Shown one piece after another: positions 36,301 to 47,949 of a stretch of DNA of 64,000 nucleotides; the stretch's first letter is position 1, and every line of letters begins with the position of its first letter. The notes under the pieces are model-generated. The model saw nothing but the letters and a program-made list of their open reading frames with translations, was not told the origin of the DNA and ran no database searches. The position numbers were made by a program, and so were the translations under genes. The stretch is from positions 35,440,668 through 35,504,667 of the forward strand of contig NC_092569.1 of NCBI RefSeq assembly GCF_037975245.1, read 5' to 3'. Source of the DNA: Apostichopus japonicus. Its lineage: Eukaryota; Echinodermata; Holothuroidea; Aspidochirotida; Stichopodidae.

Positions 36301-38636
36301 ATGGCAACCAGTTCGTCTCCTAAAATGTTTTGGGCGGAACTGAGACAATTGCTCTGACCAGAATCTCCTTATAAAAATTTTGTTTGTCACTCCATTTGAA
36401 AACATTGGGTTATGAATGAATATAAATGGACCACTGTCACAATTTATGCTAGGCACGTACCCCGGTAACTAATTCTTGGTCATAGGCCTACTCAGCATGT
36501 TACTTGTACCTGTTAGTGTTACTGCCTAGGCTATGAACAGTAAGTTCTAACTCTAAAAATTAAAAGTAATAAGCTCAGTGGTAGTTACGCAAAACCTAGC
36601 TAAGATTGGTTTGGGGTGCATCGTGTACACCTAGCAAAATAGCCTAACGTTAGGTACCCTACAAATATATATGTGTATAACCTTTTTTTTTTAATTGCAT
36701 GATTTGAATCTTGATTATGGCAGTGGTAAACCTGATGTAGACTATGCCTAACAATATAGCTTGGTTTAGTAGAAAAAAGGGATCAGGAGGGACACTCAAG
36801 TCCCCATCAAGGACCCTATAGGAGAGAGAAAAATACTGAAGACACAAACCCTCAGACCCGATTACAATGCAAAAAGTGCTTGTCCAAAGCATTCTTAAAC
36901 CCATTGAAATTACTTGCAAGTACAACTTCCGCAGGCAAACGGTTCCACTCATTCACAACCCTATTAGAAAAAAAGTTATGCCGAATATTAATCCTACTTT
37001 GTGACTTTTGGAGTTTAAGACAATGACCTCTGGTACAACTACTATTAGCAAACATGAAAAAGTCGGTAAAGGATAAATTGTCAAAACCATACACTATCTT
37101 GAAAACCTGAATCAATTCCCCACGTAACCTCCTAAGCTCCAGTGTGGTGAGATTCAACAATTGTAACCGCCTATAATAAGGAACACTCTTTAAGGAACTA
37201 ATCATTCTAGTAGCTCTCCTCTGGACCTTTTCAAGTACTTCCTTATCCTTAACAAAATATGGGTTCCAAGCCTGCACAGCATATTTCAGATGAGGCCTAA
37301 CCAACTGCTATATAAAGCCTAACTACGATGTCCTCTTTCAGAAAACTGAAGTTCCTCTTGATCATACCTTAAACCCTATTACCTCTTTTAGCAGCTTCAA
37401 GACAATGTTTAGAAGGTTGCAGAGATGAGTCAATGTAGATACCTAGGTCTCTTTCAACAGAGACCTCCTGTTATGTTAGGCCTAATAAAATTGAGGTGGC
37501 ACTGAAGAAGTCATGGGACATTTAAAGTTTGGAAGGGACTTTCTCTAATACTTTCCCAGATTATTTTCATCATCTCGGATTTGGTTTCCTAAAATTGCAG
37601 ACGAACATACAATGTACATGTTTACAGGTGAAAAATAAAAGTTATTTCTGCACCTGATATTTGTGTGCGGAAAGTGATCAGTGAAAAGTATGGGATGCCG
37701 AGAGTAACAGAAACTGCCTAGGCCTACCGTGTAGATTCAAATCGTAGTAAAAATACTACTAAAGACTTAAATTGAAGGGTAATAGCGTATGAAATCAGTC
37801 TCACAAGTAAACTAATTCTGGCAGCAGCTGTACTCCCCAAACATAATGACACATTACAGGATTAGCCTAATGAGTAATGGATGTTGCATTTTTTGTAAGT
37901 TACACCAATGAATTATTCATGAGCAGCAAAACAATTTCACTCCCTGGGATAAGAAATTAGTGAAAATAAAGGTAGCCACCCACCTACTACATTTTCCAAA
38001 TTCTGTCCTGTATACATTGGTTAATTGAGATTTTGCCATCACCCCATGTTAGAGGCCCACCAGAATATAGCCCAGGCTAGGCCTTTAACAGCCACTGGTC
38101 CAATTTTGTATGTAGTATGTAATGTTGGTTCAATTTTACCTACTATGTGTACTGTATCACACAGTACTCTGCACCTGTACAATGCAGAATAAACCCCAAG
38201 CTATGCCTTAAACAGCCACTGGTCCAATTTTTATTTTGGTATGTAATTAATATTGGTTCGTTATTACCTACTGTGTTTACTGTATCAAACAGTACTCTGC
38301 ATCTATACACTGTGTACAGACACAATGCAATTTGCACATTGTATACATTTGGATGGGTTTTATGGGAGGGCATCTTTCGTACGCAGTGGCCATAATTGAC
38401 GTAAATCATCATAGTAGCACCGTAGTGGAACTCATATGATCATACGAACGAGTGGGAGGACGTAGTCTTCTGGTTGATCTGGTCTTCACTTTCTCTGTTT
38501 TTCAGATGCTTTACCAGTACAGTGTACTGAGGATAATGATGTCCAGGGTAGCCGTACGCTTCATGATAGGAGTCTACTTGGTACGCCGTCATGTTTGTTA
38601 AATGTTCATCTTATTGGAGGATATGTAAAGCATTAA
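30352..38636 (+). CDS. Candidate small acylated protein, MGCC N-terminus (copy 2): exons 30352-30397 and 38506-38636
   Basis: Exon one reads MGCCLVRLFNPIPQT plus one base, then GTGAGT. A second exon follows a strong polypyrimidine acceptor (TTTCTCTGTTTTTCAG) and continues in phase as DALPVQCTEDNDVQG... to GGYVKH and TAA, giving 58 residues. The twin locus conserves both the first exon and the frame of the last one, including a 45-base in-frame length difference, which supports coding. MGCC suggests myristoylation plus palmitoylation and membrane attachment. The 8 kb intron holds many transposons. Other exons could exist between, and the family is not recognised. Confidence 0.42.
31340..32321. 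mobile_element. TIR element with an internal 121-bp tandem array
   Basis: Terminal inverted repeats start GGAAGCCACTAAATACTAAC from each side. The flanks ATTAAACAAT and ATTAACAAT are similar, suggesting an 8-10 bp target duplication that has diverged. The inside holds the tandem repeats at 31675-32215. No transposase. The duplication length would fit hAT or Mutator-like, but this is not settled. Confidence 0.75.
31675..32215. repeat. ~121-bp tandem repeat, 4.5 units
   Basis: Repeated words CAGGTCTCACAAGTTATTAC, AACTAACCTCCTAGACCTGG and AGTACCGTTTAAAACC recur every 119-123 bp. Confidence 0.92.
33862..33955 (+). repeat. Hairpin module copy
   Basis: TATCTAAGCGGAGCGCCACC and GGTTGGCGCGGAGCGTAC near the left end of the nested hAT-like element. 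Confidence 0.9.
34369..34595. mobile_element. Palindromic MITE rich in ACTC/GAGT motifs
   Basis: Left (AAAAACAAATGAGTGGATTTC) and right halves fold on each other over ~75 bp. The inside repeats GAGTGAAATT, ACTCC and GGAGT in both orientations, so the whole ~225 bp could form a long hairpin. Confidence 0.7.
34940..35044 (+). repeat. Hairpin module copy
   Basis: AAGCGGAGCGCCGTCATCGG and GGCCGGAAACGGCACTTCCC near the right end of the same element, in the same orientation as the left copy. Confidence 0.9.
35222..36651. other. Intronic/intergenic stretch, no gene recognised
   Basis: Part (35300-35470) matches the twin locus near 14900-15465. The remainder is unique-looking A/T-rich DNA; short ORFs are unsupported. 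Confidence 0.5.
36852..37470 (-). pseudogene. LINE reverse transcriptase C-terminal relic (CR1/L2-like)
   Basis: An open segment (37304-36852) reads VRPHLKYAVQAWNPYFVKD, then KVQRRATRMI, LRRLRGELIQVFKI and RVVNEWNRLPAEVV, the standard thumb/C-terminal pattern of CR1-type LINE reverse transcriptases. Upstream, 37305-37470 continues the same protein (ERDLGIYID, KHCLEAAKRGNRV) but with a stop and a one-base frameshift. A 5'-truncated dead copy. Confidence 0.85.
38080..38310. repeat. ~125-bp direct duplication
   Basis: AACAGCCACTGGTCCAATTT and GTACTGTATCACACAGTACTC recur ~125 bp apart with a few differences. Located just before the last MGCC-gene exon. Confidence 0.8.
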
Positions 38637-39457
38637 AAGAATATTCTTACCAGGATTTACGTATCTCCATATATCATATTCCAATCAATTAGAAACTTCA
38701 CTTTATATCCCTTCTTTCTCTTCCTAAATATTGGCTTCATTACAGTATAAGATTACGCTATATATCAAGTTTTTAAAGTAAACTTACTTATTAGAATTGT
38801 GTAAGGATGAAGAACCATGACGCACTGCAATAGAAAGTTCCACGATCCATGGCTATAATTACTACGTATTTTTTATAATACATATTCATTAACTGCAATA
38901 TATTGAACAGCCAGTTGGTACAAGTTTCCAATGCTTCACCACGTTATTTTCTTACATGGAACAACCGTTTATAAGCTTTATCAAGTATATGCGAGGTGTT
39001 CATAATGCTCACACCGTCAATGCGATTGTTTTGAAGCGGGATATGAAAGTACATCAATACCAAATATTGTTCCAGCTGAGTGGTATTGAATAAAATGCAG
39101 CACTTCTCGTACACTCTGTACAGAAGTTATCTGTAAACAGAAGACTGGTCACTCATCCTTCTCTTTAAATACATTAACGAGGTATAGTTAGGTATTTTAC
39201 TTAAAAAAGGAAGGTCACCTGGCATATATTTTTATCTGGTCGTGATAATTTCTGTTTTAAATCTGTTTCTGGTTCAAAGTTCTGGTCGTCAAGATTTGGT
39301 CTCACTTGATATTCAGAATTGTCTATGGTCAGAAAGGCTCAGCCTTCAGCTCATCAATGTAACAGTTGTAATAGAAAGAAAGCTTCAATTCAAGCCACCA
39401 GTGCTCTAGTCTAGTACATGTAATTCAAGTACTTCCGGGTACTTCGGGTTTTGAGTA

Positions 39458-39992
39458 CCGTAAAAAGGGGTAACTTTGGCAGGTTTTAGGCTTATTTGTC
39501 GAATAAATAAAGAGTTTAATAATAAAAAAACACGTTTCTTACGTTTAAAATGAACATTGGCATTCTTAGATATTTATATAGATCAAATTTGATGTAAATA
39601 TGTGGTGTTCTTAAAACTTATGTGAGAAGTAAACCAAAACAAATTGATTTTTACATTTGGGGCAACTTTGGACATTTTTTGGACATTGAGGGGGCTGGGA
39701 TTCGAAGAAAAACTCTCAAAACCAAAAATAATACTTAGAGCGGCAATGGGAGCTTGCACAATATTTATGCAAATTAGCACATTATTTCCTAATTTCAATT
39801 GTTTACAAATTATTTCAAATAGTATCTATCATAATAATCATGTTGGAAAAATGTTCTACCCTTTATACCGCCAAACATCACACGAAATCACAATATTGAA
39901 ACACTGTCGAAAATAGAGGGCAGTCGGTCGATTTAATAAAACCCCTTAACTGCCAATATTACCCCGGGTGCCAAAGTTACCCCGTTTTACGG
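39458..39992. mobile_element. TA-flanked MITE, Tc1/mariner-like
   Basis: The inverted ends CCGTAAAAAGGGGTAACTTT and CCGTAAAACGGGGTAACTTT differ at one base and are followed by GGCA on both sides. TA is present at both edges (39456-39457, 39993-39994). Length 535 bp, no transposase. TA target sites are typical of Tc1/mariner. Confidence 0.85.
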
Positions 39993-41729
39993 TACCAAGT
40001 TCTAGTCCGATTACTGTTTTTAATAATCCGAGTACCGAAATGGAGTACTTTTTCATCCGGCTTCTTTTTCGAATTCCATATACAAAGGCCGTTATGTTCA
40101 TGTACAAAGATCGTTATTGTAAGCAAACGAATATTAATAACCCGACATCGTTGTCTTTGATTTGTTATAGATGAGTTAAGTTCACCAATTTCTACTGACC
40201 GTTGTTTATCTGAAAATGGACGCTTGGTCACCCATCCCACCGACAACCATTGCATCAATTAAAGTGGATTTTGGATTTTCTGAAAATTACAAAAAGAAAT
40301 GAACCAGATGGAGGGGAACATAAAGCCTACAACATGTTACAGTCTAATCATTTTATTTTGTAGTACTGTTCATGAGGGTGACGTCATCTTGCCTCGTTTC
40401 CGTTATAGTATTGTATAGTATTGTAGTGAAATGCACGTTTGTCTGTAATATATTTTCCCATGTGTGTGCACAGGATGTATTGTTTACATTTATATTTGTT
40501 CAGTACATAGACTATACCCATGCATTTATGATGCCTATGTGAGCCTTGAACACCAGTGGTACTTCAAAACAAAGTCAGTTTGTCTTATCTATAACAGAAG
40601 GCTCCCCCACCCCCACGTACGTCCCCACATGAAGGGCCTCTCCAACCCACATGCGAGTTTCTAAAGTAGTCCAAAAAGAATGGTTGCCTAGGACCAAGTT
40701 TTATAATCTATTTCTACAAACTTACATTGTTGTTATTGATTACAAATTTGACACTGTTTTGTTATTTACGGTGGTGTCTGCAAACTATGGTCCACTTAGA
40801 GACCCTGGCGAGATATGAGCAATGCTTACTGGCATTTTCAAACACTTATATCTAACAGCATTATAGCTGCTAAATCATATCCCCAAGTCACTGCTTACAA
40901 TGGTTTGAACTTTTTCAAAGTTCCTCCAAAACAGCGATTTTTAGAAAATTTTAATGTTCTGCAATATTGTCATAATAGGGGAACTTGTTCTTTTTTAATT
41001 GTAAGTTTTTGCTTTTGCTTTGTATAATAAGATATTTTTCTTCAAATTCTGTGGTAATCAACAAAGATTGTTGTAACGATTCAAGGTCATCATTCAGTAC
41101 GTATTTGTCTACAAACCAGTGGCCGCGGAACCGGGGGGGGGGGGGGGCTTGGGGGGCTGAGCCCCCCCAATGAAAAAGTTGAGGGGGCAAATGCATGATA
41201 AGCCCCCCCCCCCCAATATTTACCAAGGCTCCGAAACGTGCATCTGCCCATTTTTCAATGCATACTTGTCAATCTGTCCGATGCACACGCATACTATATA
41301 GGTGTAATAATTTTAGTAATTGCTGGGGGACCTTCGGCCCGTCCCATGGCTATAGACCACATTGTCACCCCAACCGCGTCTTCACGTCCCGTGAAAAGTG
41401 GAAGCAGTGAGTGTGAGTACCGGTAAGCGTAACACAACTTCGTCTTAGGCCAATGACTTGCCTTATTTGAGCCAGTTCTCCAACATCCCCTTACTTAGTA
41501 GCGGAGCGTCCATATATACAGTCAGGGGGCGGATGCCCCCCCCCCCCGACGGACTCAAATGGACTGCTGGCGCCCTTTTCAGCTTTTTACTACTTTCTAC
41601 TTATTCGCGATTATTGACTATTTTATTGCGCTCTCATATACCTATTGATATTTGTCATATTCTGTTGGTGTAATTTTCCGACAAAATGGCGACGACACCT
41701 ATTTATTCTCCGTTTTCTGCAAATTAGCA

Positions 41730-41830
41730 AGGCCCGGAAAGGGTCATTTCCTGCAATCTAGGGAGTATCTTTACTCAGAAATTTTCTGCACGCTCCGCGC
41801 CAACCTGTGGTGGCGCTCCGCTTAGATAGC
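41730..41830 (-). repeat. Hairpin module copy
   Basis: Orthologue within family X copy 2 of the module at 27618-27721. Confidence 0.88.
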
Positions 41831-41940
41831 GCCCCTACAGACCATTCTTGCCCCCCCCGACCAATACCCCTAGCTCCGCCACAGCCCTTACTACACTCAA
41901 AAACGTCTTTGCGAGTACACTACGAGTAATAGCTACTCTC

Positions 41941-43149
41941 CATGTGCAATTTGGGTCGATATCGACTCAAATAATCATTGAATTTATAAAAAAATAGTAC
42001 TCAGCCATCTTACATCCTACAACATTCATTTAGGTATTGAAATGTAGCTAAGACCATACGTTTGTGTATAAAACAAATGAAAAGGGGGGTCACTGTGATT
42101 TTTTTTAGTGGGTGGGGCTCAAAGGTCAATCTGAAAATGACGTAATTTGGCTAAAAATCGATGTTCGCTTCATAAAAATCGTGACAGAAAATAAGAGTTG
42201 AACAAACCCCCCCATTATATTTGGTATAAACCCTAACATGTTTTGAACATATTCTGAGCATTTCAGGAATATATCTATAGAGACTTCTGAGAAAAATGCA
42301 AATGACCTTGAAATTTCCTTTAATTTGACACCAAAATCGTCCAAATCTGTTCATTTTTGATAAAATTCTCATTCCCGAACGCTTCAACCTACGTACGTGG
42401 TTTTTTTTCTTATTTTAGATATTTAGGCCACTGCAACATTTGTAATTGATAGTTATGGCATAGCGCCGTCGCATTCCTTTGTAAAGTCGATAGCAACCGC
42501 CGTTCTTGCGCAATATTGTTTTGATTATTTAGTGTACAGTCTCAATGGACTTATTAGGTACGGGTACACTTTCAAATAGGCCGTGGCCCAAATTTACGGC
42601 CCAATAGGCCCTAAAGATGTGGGACGATTGGTCAGATACCATGATGAGGTCCAGGACCTTCTGGTCGAACCAGTTTATCAAGGTTCGGTCCTTTTGAGGA
42701 CCCAGAAATCGTAAGTCAATAGCGTTGTTTACAAAAAAGGCTAGGCTAGGCCTAACGTTATGCCAACGTTAGGCTGTAATTTTCGAAAGTAAACATCATT
42801 TGTACTAAATGAAATCAGTCATAACTCTGTCAATCCTCAACAGATTTCAGAAAATAAGGTATCATCTGAAAGAGCAACCCCAGAAGAACCTTTATCATAC
42901 AATTTGGAGTCAATTTTGAAGTCATTAGTGATTTGATTGTATTTTGGTGTTTTCCAATTAAAACTAATTTGCATATTAAAATTTGCATATAATTTGCAAT
43001 TTTTATAAAATTATCAATTCCAAATTTTGTTCTCTATTGATCTAAATCAACTTCCTAATAGAGAAGTTGTCCCTAACCTTTATAAACCCCCTAACAAGAT
43101 AAGTGCCCCAAATCCTAATTGTGTGCCCAACCCCCTATGCAAAGAAGGG
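41941..43149. mobile_element. Left-truncated copy of insert family Y
   Basis: Aligned with 20220-21628 of the other copy, with the same right end abutting TTAA. In family X copy 1 the site reads CTACTCTCTTAAAACACC without it. The left edge lacks TTAA, so the copies share one fixed end and differ at the other, as seen for retroposed or internally deleted elements. Confidence 0.8.
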
Positions 43150-43262
43150 TTAAAACACCATCGAATATAAAAATTACAATGTTTTTACAGACTTTCACGT
43201 GCAATCTCAGAAATTGCAGGCTTTTGACCCATATTTAAGGGCTAGGTATTCGCAGCATAAAA

Positions 43263-43367
43263 CACTCGGGAAGTGCCGTTTCCGGCCATATGGGGGTTTG
43301 AAAAAAACCCAAAATTTTCTTGTACGCTCCGCGCCAACCGATGGTGGCGCTCCGCTTAGATAGTCTC
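43263..43367 (-). repeat. Hairpin module copy
   Basis: Orthologue of 27955-28054 in family X copy 2. The 553-bp hAT-like MITE inserted exactly at its ATAGTCTC edge. Confidence 0.9.
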
Positions 43368-43920
43368 CAGAGCCTTATATAGACCTAGCTTCATGATTCT
43401 GTGCACCATGTCAGTACCAGTCACATGTCCAAGTATCAACTTCATCAGCCATTGCTAGCTCAAGTTACAGTTAATCCCAATTTTGACCAATCACAGGCTT
43501 TGTTTGGTTACCATGGCAACAATGGAAGAATGTACATTATTCCGCAACTGTGCAATATGTGTTACAATATGATATATAACCAGTCATAATACAATTTTAC
43601 CGTACCAGAATATCAACTGTTGAATTTGGACTTCCAAATGTGCCAACCTCATCCCCTTGAACTTGAGCGCAGCCAATCCCTCCCCCCCCCCTCCCGTTCG
43701 ACACTCGACGCCCTACTTACACAGCCTCGGCGCCCAAAAGCACCACAACTTTATCAGGCCAAAAATAAAACCCAGAATCCCGCTCACACTTCTACAATGC
43801 CATCGAAAAATTCCCCTATCCACCTGAACGCCCATTCCCACACATACTGTATGTTGCCCATTTGGCCCCAAAATGGCGCCCAAATTTCAGTTGTCGCAAC
43901 TCTCTCTATATAAGGCTCTG
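43368..43920. mobile_element. 553-bp hAT-like MITE with perfect TIR and 8-bp target duplication
   Basis: The 16-bp ends CAGAGCCTTATATAGA are exact inverted repeats. ATAGTCTC is duplicated exactly (43360-43367, 43921-43928) and is single in family X copy 1 near 28047. ORFs inside have no support. Confidence 0.95.
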
Positions 43921-43983
43921 ATAGTCTCCACACATTAGCCCCCAACCCAATAATTTTTACGTTCCGCCGCGCCTGCTACAAAC

Positions 43984-45583
43984 GTAAAAGTTAACTAAAT
44001 TAATATCCTGGTACATGACATGGTTCAGACCGTAATTATGGATTTCCCGAGCAGAAAAGACTGGGTCAGAATAAACTGCTTTAAGTTGGAAAATGAGTGA
44101 CCATTATTTACTAAAATATTTAGTGAAAATGCAGATTACCAGTGTAAGTTTTTATCTCAAGTAATCTGCCGTGTCAGTCTTAACTAAATATGTATAAAGT
44201 TTTAATATTACATTTTCGTTTACTGTATATAAGCCAAATATGCAGCTGAAATATAGACAGTGGTGATGATATATGGTGTCTGCTATGTTGTTTGTACTCC
44301 TGAGTCCTTAATTTTTCTTGTAATGTGAATTTGTGATATTTCTAGTAACGATGATCAAGTAGGTCTCAGGAAAGAGTAATCCACAGCACAAAGAAATGTA
44401 GACATATATGTCCTTGATGCGTCGAGGTATTGGCTGCTATTTGTAACCGAATAATTGGGACAACTATCTTCTTTGGAAATTTAGACAACAAGCGGGGGGG
44501 GGGGGGAGGGGGAGACACCATTAAGTAACTACGGTCATGTGTTTTCTTTCTTTCTTTTTTTGTTTGTTTTCTTTTTCCTTTTCTTTACAGGGAGTCCTCT
44601 ACTTTGTTAAGCCATCTGAAGGTTTTTTAGAGGACTTCCTATCACACTGTATATATTCACGTGATGAAACAAAATAAATAAATCAATGTGTGTATGTACT
44701 AACGACTATGAAATAGTATTTAAATGTTTGTTTGCTACCTCACCCCCCCCGGCCACCTCATCCCAAATCCCCCCCTCCCTTCGCCCTCCATCCCATCAAA
44801 TTCTGTTATCCCTCTAATTGAGGAAGTTGGTCGCCAGTGTAGTCACCACCATGAACCAATTTAGCTAAGGCATTTTCGTGAAGTTACAAAATCTGTAGGA
44901 ATATTGTGTCAGTGTGCCTGGCATATTTGAAGTGACCAATTTGGGGAGTTCCTGATTAGCATTGGGCAGTTTGTTTCTGGACAGGTATGGTCCATATGTG
45001 AGTCACTGAAAGACCATGTGTTTAGAAAATCATTACTTGAGATAGAAATACACTATAGAGAGCTTCCCATAGCTTCATTTTGCCCTTAAGACAGCCTGCA
45101 TCAATAAAGAACCCTTTTCCGAGGGGTTCACATTGATTTTATTCTTTTTTTTTCTGTCTTCAAAGATTTGTTTACATTCAAAAACCAGACGTTTTGACCT
45201 TTTTTTCAAAAAAAAATGTGAGAACAGTGAAAACCTTGAAGTCTATCCGATACAACTAGCTAAGACATACAAGGAATCAAGTCAGGAGCCTTCACAGGCA
45301 TATGTAGAGAGATGGCTCTTTATTTGGGGAAAACATGTCAAAAATGACGTTTTTCGGTCTAAGTTAGGGCCAAAACACGGTCAAATTTCCGATAATATTT
45401 CTCCAGAATGCCTCACCCTACAGAGTAGATTTTTAGCTCTCCAGAAGCGCCACACTAAAGCGCTATGCTACATAGAATTAGCAATAGCGCCTCCACTTTT
45501 TGAGTAATCCTTAGCAATTCAACTCGAGCATTTTTATGGAATCGAATTTCGGTCAACCACAGTTGAAACGCTTCGTGTAGAGA
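43984..45583. other. Intergenic, no gene recognised
   Basis: Unique-looking sequence with a poly-G run (~44492) and a C-rich stretch (~44740-44800). A 124-codon plus-strand ORF near 45133 has low-complexity start and no recognisable domain. Confidence 0.5.
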
Positions 45584-45775
45584 CCGGTGTGAAGTTAGAT
45601 ACTTATTCCCCGTTCCTCGTTCGATATTCGCGAATGAGTAACTGAGCTGCCTATTCGGTTACGTATTCGACAATTGTATCGACGTAACACCTGTGGCAAG
45701 ACAAAAGCTTTCTTGCAAGATGTTCAACATTTGGTCGTGGAAAGAGGTTTATCTATGGCCCATGGGTCATATGAA

Positions 45776-47165
45776 CTCCGATGACTATGTAGAAGGGTAC
45801 CATAATGCATCTTGCCCGGTCCAAATAGTTCTTGGCCAACTAAAATGACCAGTACTTCATCAGTTCTTAAATTAATGTAAAAAAATTACTTTAGGCCCTA
45901 ATCAAGACTAGCACGCCTTGGACCACCTTACCAATGGGTCATATGAATTCTTGACACATTGTAGAAGGATACCATAATGCGTCTTGCCCGGTCCAAAGAG
46001 TGCTTGACCAATTAAAATGACCATTAAATCAACATTTTTTTTAAATAAATGTAACGGGAACTGAAATAAAAACATTTGGGCCCTAATCAAGACCAGCACG
46101 CCTTGGACCGCCCAACCAATGGGTCGTAGGAAGTCTAAGGACCTTGTAGAAGGGTAACATAATGCGTCTTGCCCGGTCCAAAGAGTGCTTGACCAATTTA
46201 AATGACCACTAATTCATTACTTTTTTAATGAGTGTAACGGGACCACAGAAAAGCTTTGGGCCCTAATCCATGCAGCACGCCTTGGATCACCAAACCGATG
46301 GTTAACATGAACTCTAAGGACATTGCATAAGAGTACCATAATGCGTCTTGCCCGGTCCAAAGAGTGCTTGACCAATTTAAATGACCACTAAATCATTACT
46401 TCTTCCGATGAATGTAACGGGACCACGAAAAAGCTTTGGGCCCTAATCCATGCAGCACGCCTTGGACCACCTAACCAATGGGTAACATTAACTCTAAGGA
46501 CATTGTAGAAGAGTACCATAATGCGTCTTGCCCGGTCCAAAGAGTGCTTGACCAATTTAAATGACCACTAAATCATTATTTTACTTCTTCCGATGAATGT
46601 AACGGGACCACGAAAAAGCTTTGGGCTCTAATCCATGCAGCACGCCTTGGACCACTTAACCAATGGGTAACATTAACTCTAAGGACATTGTAGAAGAGTA
46701 TCATAATGCGTCTTGCCCGGTCCAAAGCGTGCTTGACCAATTTAAATGACCACTAAATCATTACTACATCATCGAGTGTAACGGGACCACGAAAAAACTT
46801 TGGGCCCTCATCCAAGCAGCACGCCTTGGATCACCAAACCGATGGTCAACATGAGCTCTAAGGACATTGTAGAAGAGTACCATAATGCGTCTTGCCCGGT
46901 CCAAAGTGTGCTTGACCAATTAAACTGACCATTAAATCATTACTTCTTAAATGAGTGTAACGGGACCACGAAAAAGCTTTGGGCCCTAATCCATGCAGCA
47001 CGCCTTGGATCACCAAACCGATGGTTAACATGAACTCTAAGGACATTGCATAAGAGTACCATAATGCGTCTTGCCCGGTCCAAAGAGTGCTTGACCAATT
47101 TAAATGACCACTAAATCATTACTTCTCCCGATGAGTGTAAAGGGACCACGAAAAAGCTTTGGGCC
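45776..47165 (+). repeat. 180-bp satellite array, left arm (~8 units)
   Basis: Unit words: CATAATGCGTCTTGCCCGG, CCAAAGAGTGCTTGACCAAT, TGTAACGGGACCACG and CAGCACGCCTTGGA, recurring every 179-186 bp. Confidence 0.95.
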
Positions 47166-47949
47166 CGATTGATACCGATGTACGAGCTGACTTCCTACCG
47201 TCATTTAACGTCCATGGAATTACCTTTTAAAGGCTGAGAGTTCATATTAATCATAGCGTGATTGCTCCCTTGCGTCGAACCATTAAAATTGATAGATAAC
47301 TGAAATAATCTGCAGCATGTTGACAGTTTAACTGCTTTTTCGCATTTGTATTCCCAAATGAATGAAATATCGGATTATCTTTCCTTCTACGAATGTCTCT
47401 GACCCACGTTATAGGAGAGTTAAAGTGATATTGTTCAATGTTTGAACGTTACTGCATGTACCATTAATGCATGGTACTTGGTAGGCCTATATAGGGGATG
47501 GATTATTTCTTTGATTGTTTGTCCGGCTGTAAGCTTCATAAGCTTCATAGGGCTATCATGACAGTGCATGCCTGCTACAAGCCTGCTACAGCCTTGCTAC
47601 GGCCTTTGCTACAGCCCTAGAAAGATGCTGTCGCTTTATGCCATCGTGTTCAAATAGCTGCCACATTGCAATTTTTCCCTTTTGATTAGGCTGAAATTTC
47701 GTAAGTCATTTGAGCAAGTTAGAGTCTTATATGCTAACATATCGATGAATTCGGAAGTCATTTAGAGGCTTTCTTAAAGGCTTTCTTAAATTGTAAAACT
47801 TTCCGACAGAATTTGGCCATGTATATAGACATGCTGCCATTAATTAGAATGCACTTAAAACGAGTTCTCTCTTTTTCATTCCTTGAGGGTCCAAAGTGCA
47901 ATTTGTAATTCTACCGGTTGACACCAAACGCACGATACATAACATATGA
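47166..47949. other. Unique centre of the foldback element
   Basis: Not repeated elsewhere in the window. It includes a short CCTGCTACA/CCTTGCTAC repeat at ~47570-47620. No ORF of note; if the element ever encoded a protein, it is not here. Confidence 0.7.

Larger units (their letters stand above)
41117..43975. mobile_element. hAT-like family X copy 2, with two elements nested inside
   Basis: Collinear with copy 1 (27039-28099) including the start (AATGAAAAAGTTGAGGGGGC) and end (CGTTCCGCCGCGCCTG). A perfect 8-bp duplication CTACAAAC flanks it (41109-41116, 43976-43983). The extra length is the Y fragment (41941-43149) and a second hAT-like element (43368-43920). A poly-G/poly-C expansion lies just inside the left end. 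Confidence 0.92.

Noticed and set aside
43401-43913. ORFs of 62 and 97 codons
   Set aside because: Both lie inside the 553-bp non-autonomous MITE and have low-complexity composition.
45133-45507. 124-codon plus-strand ORF before the foldback
   Set aside because: Starts in a T-rich run, no known domain, no splice or conservation evidence.
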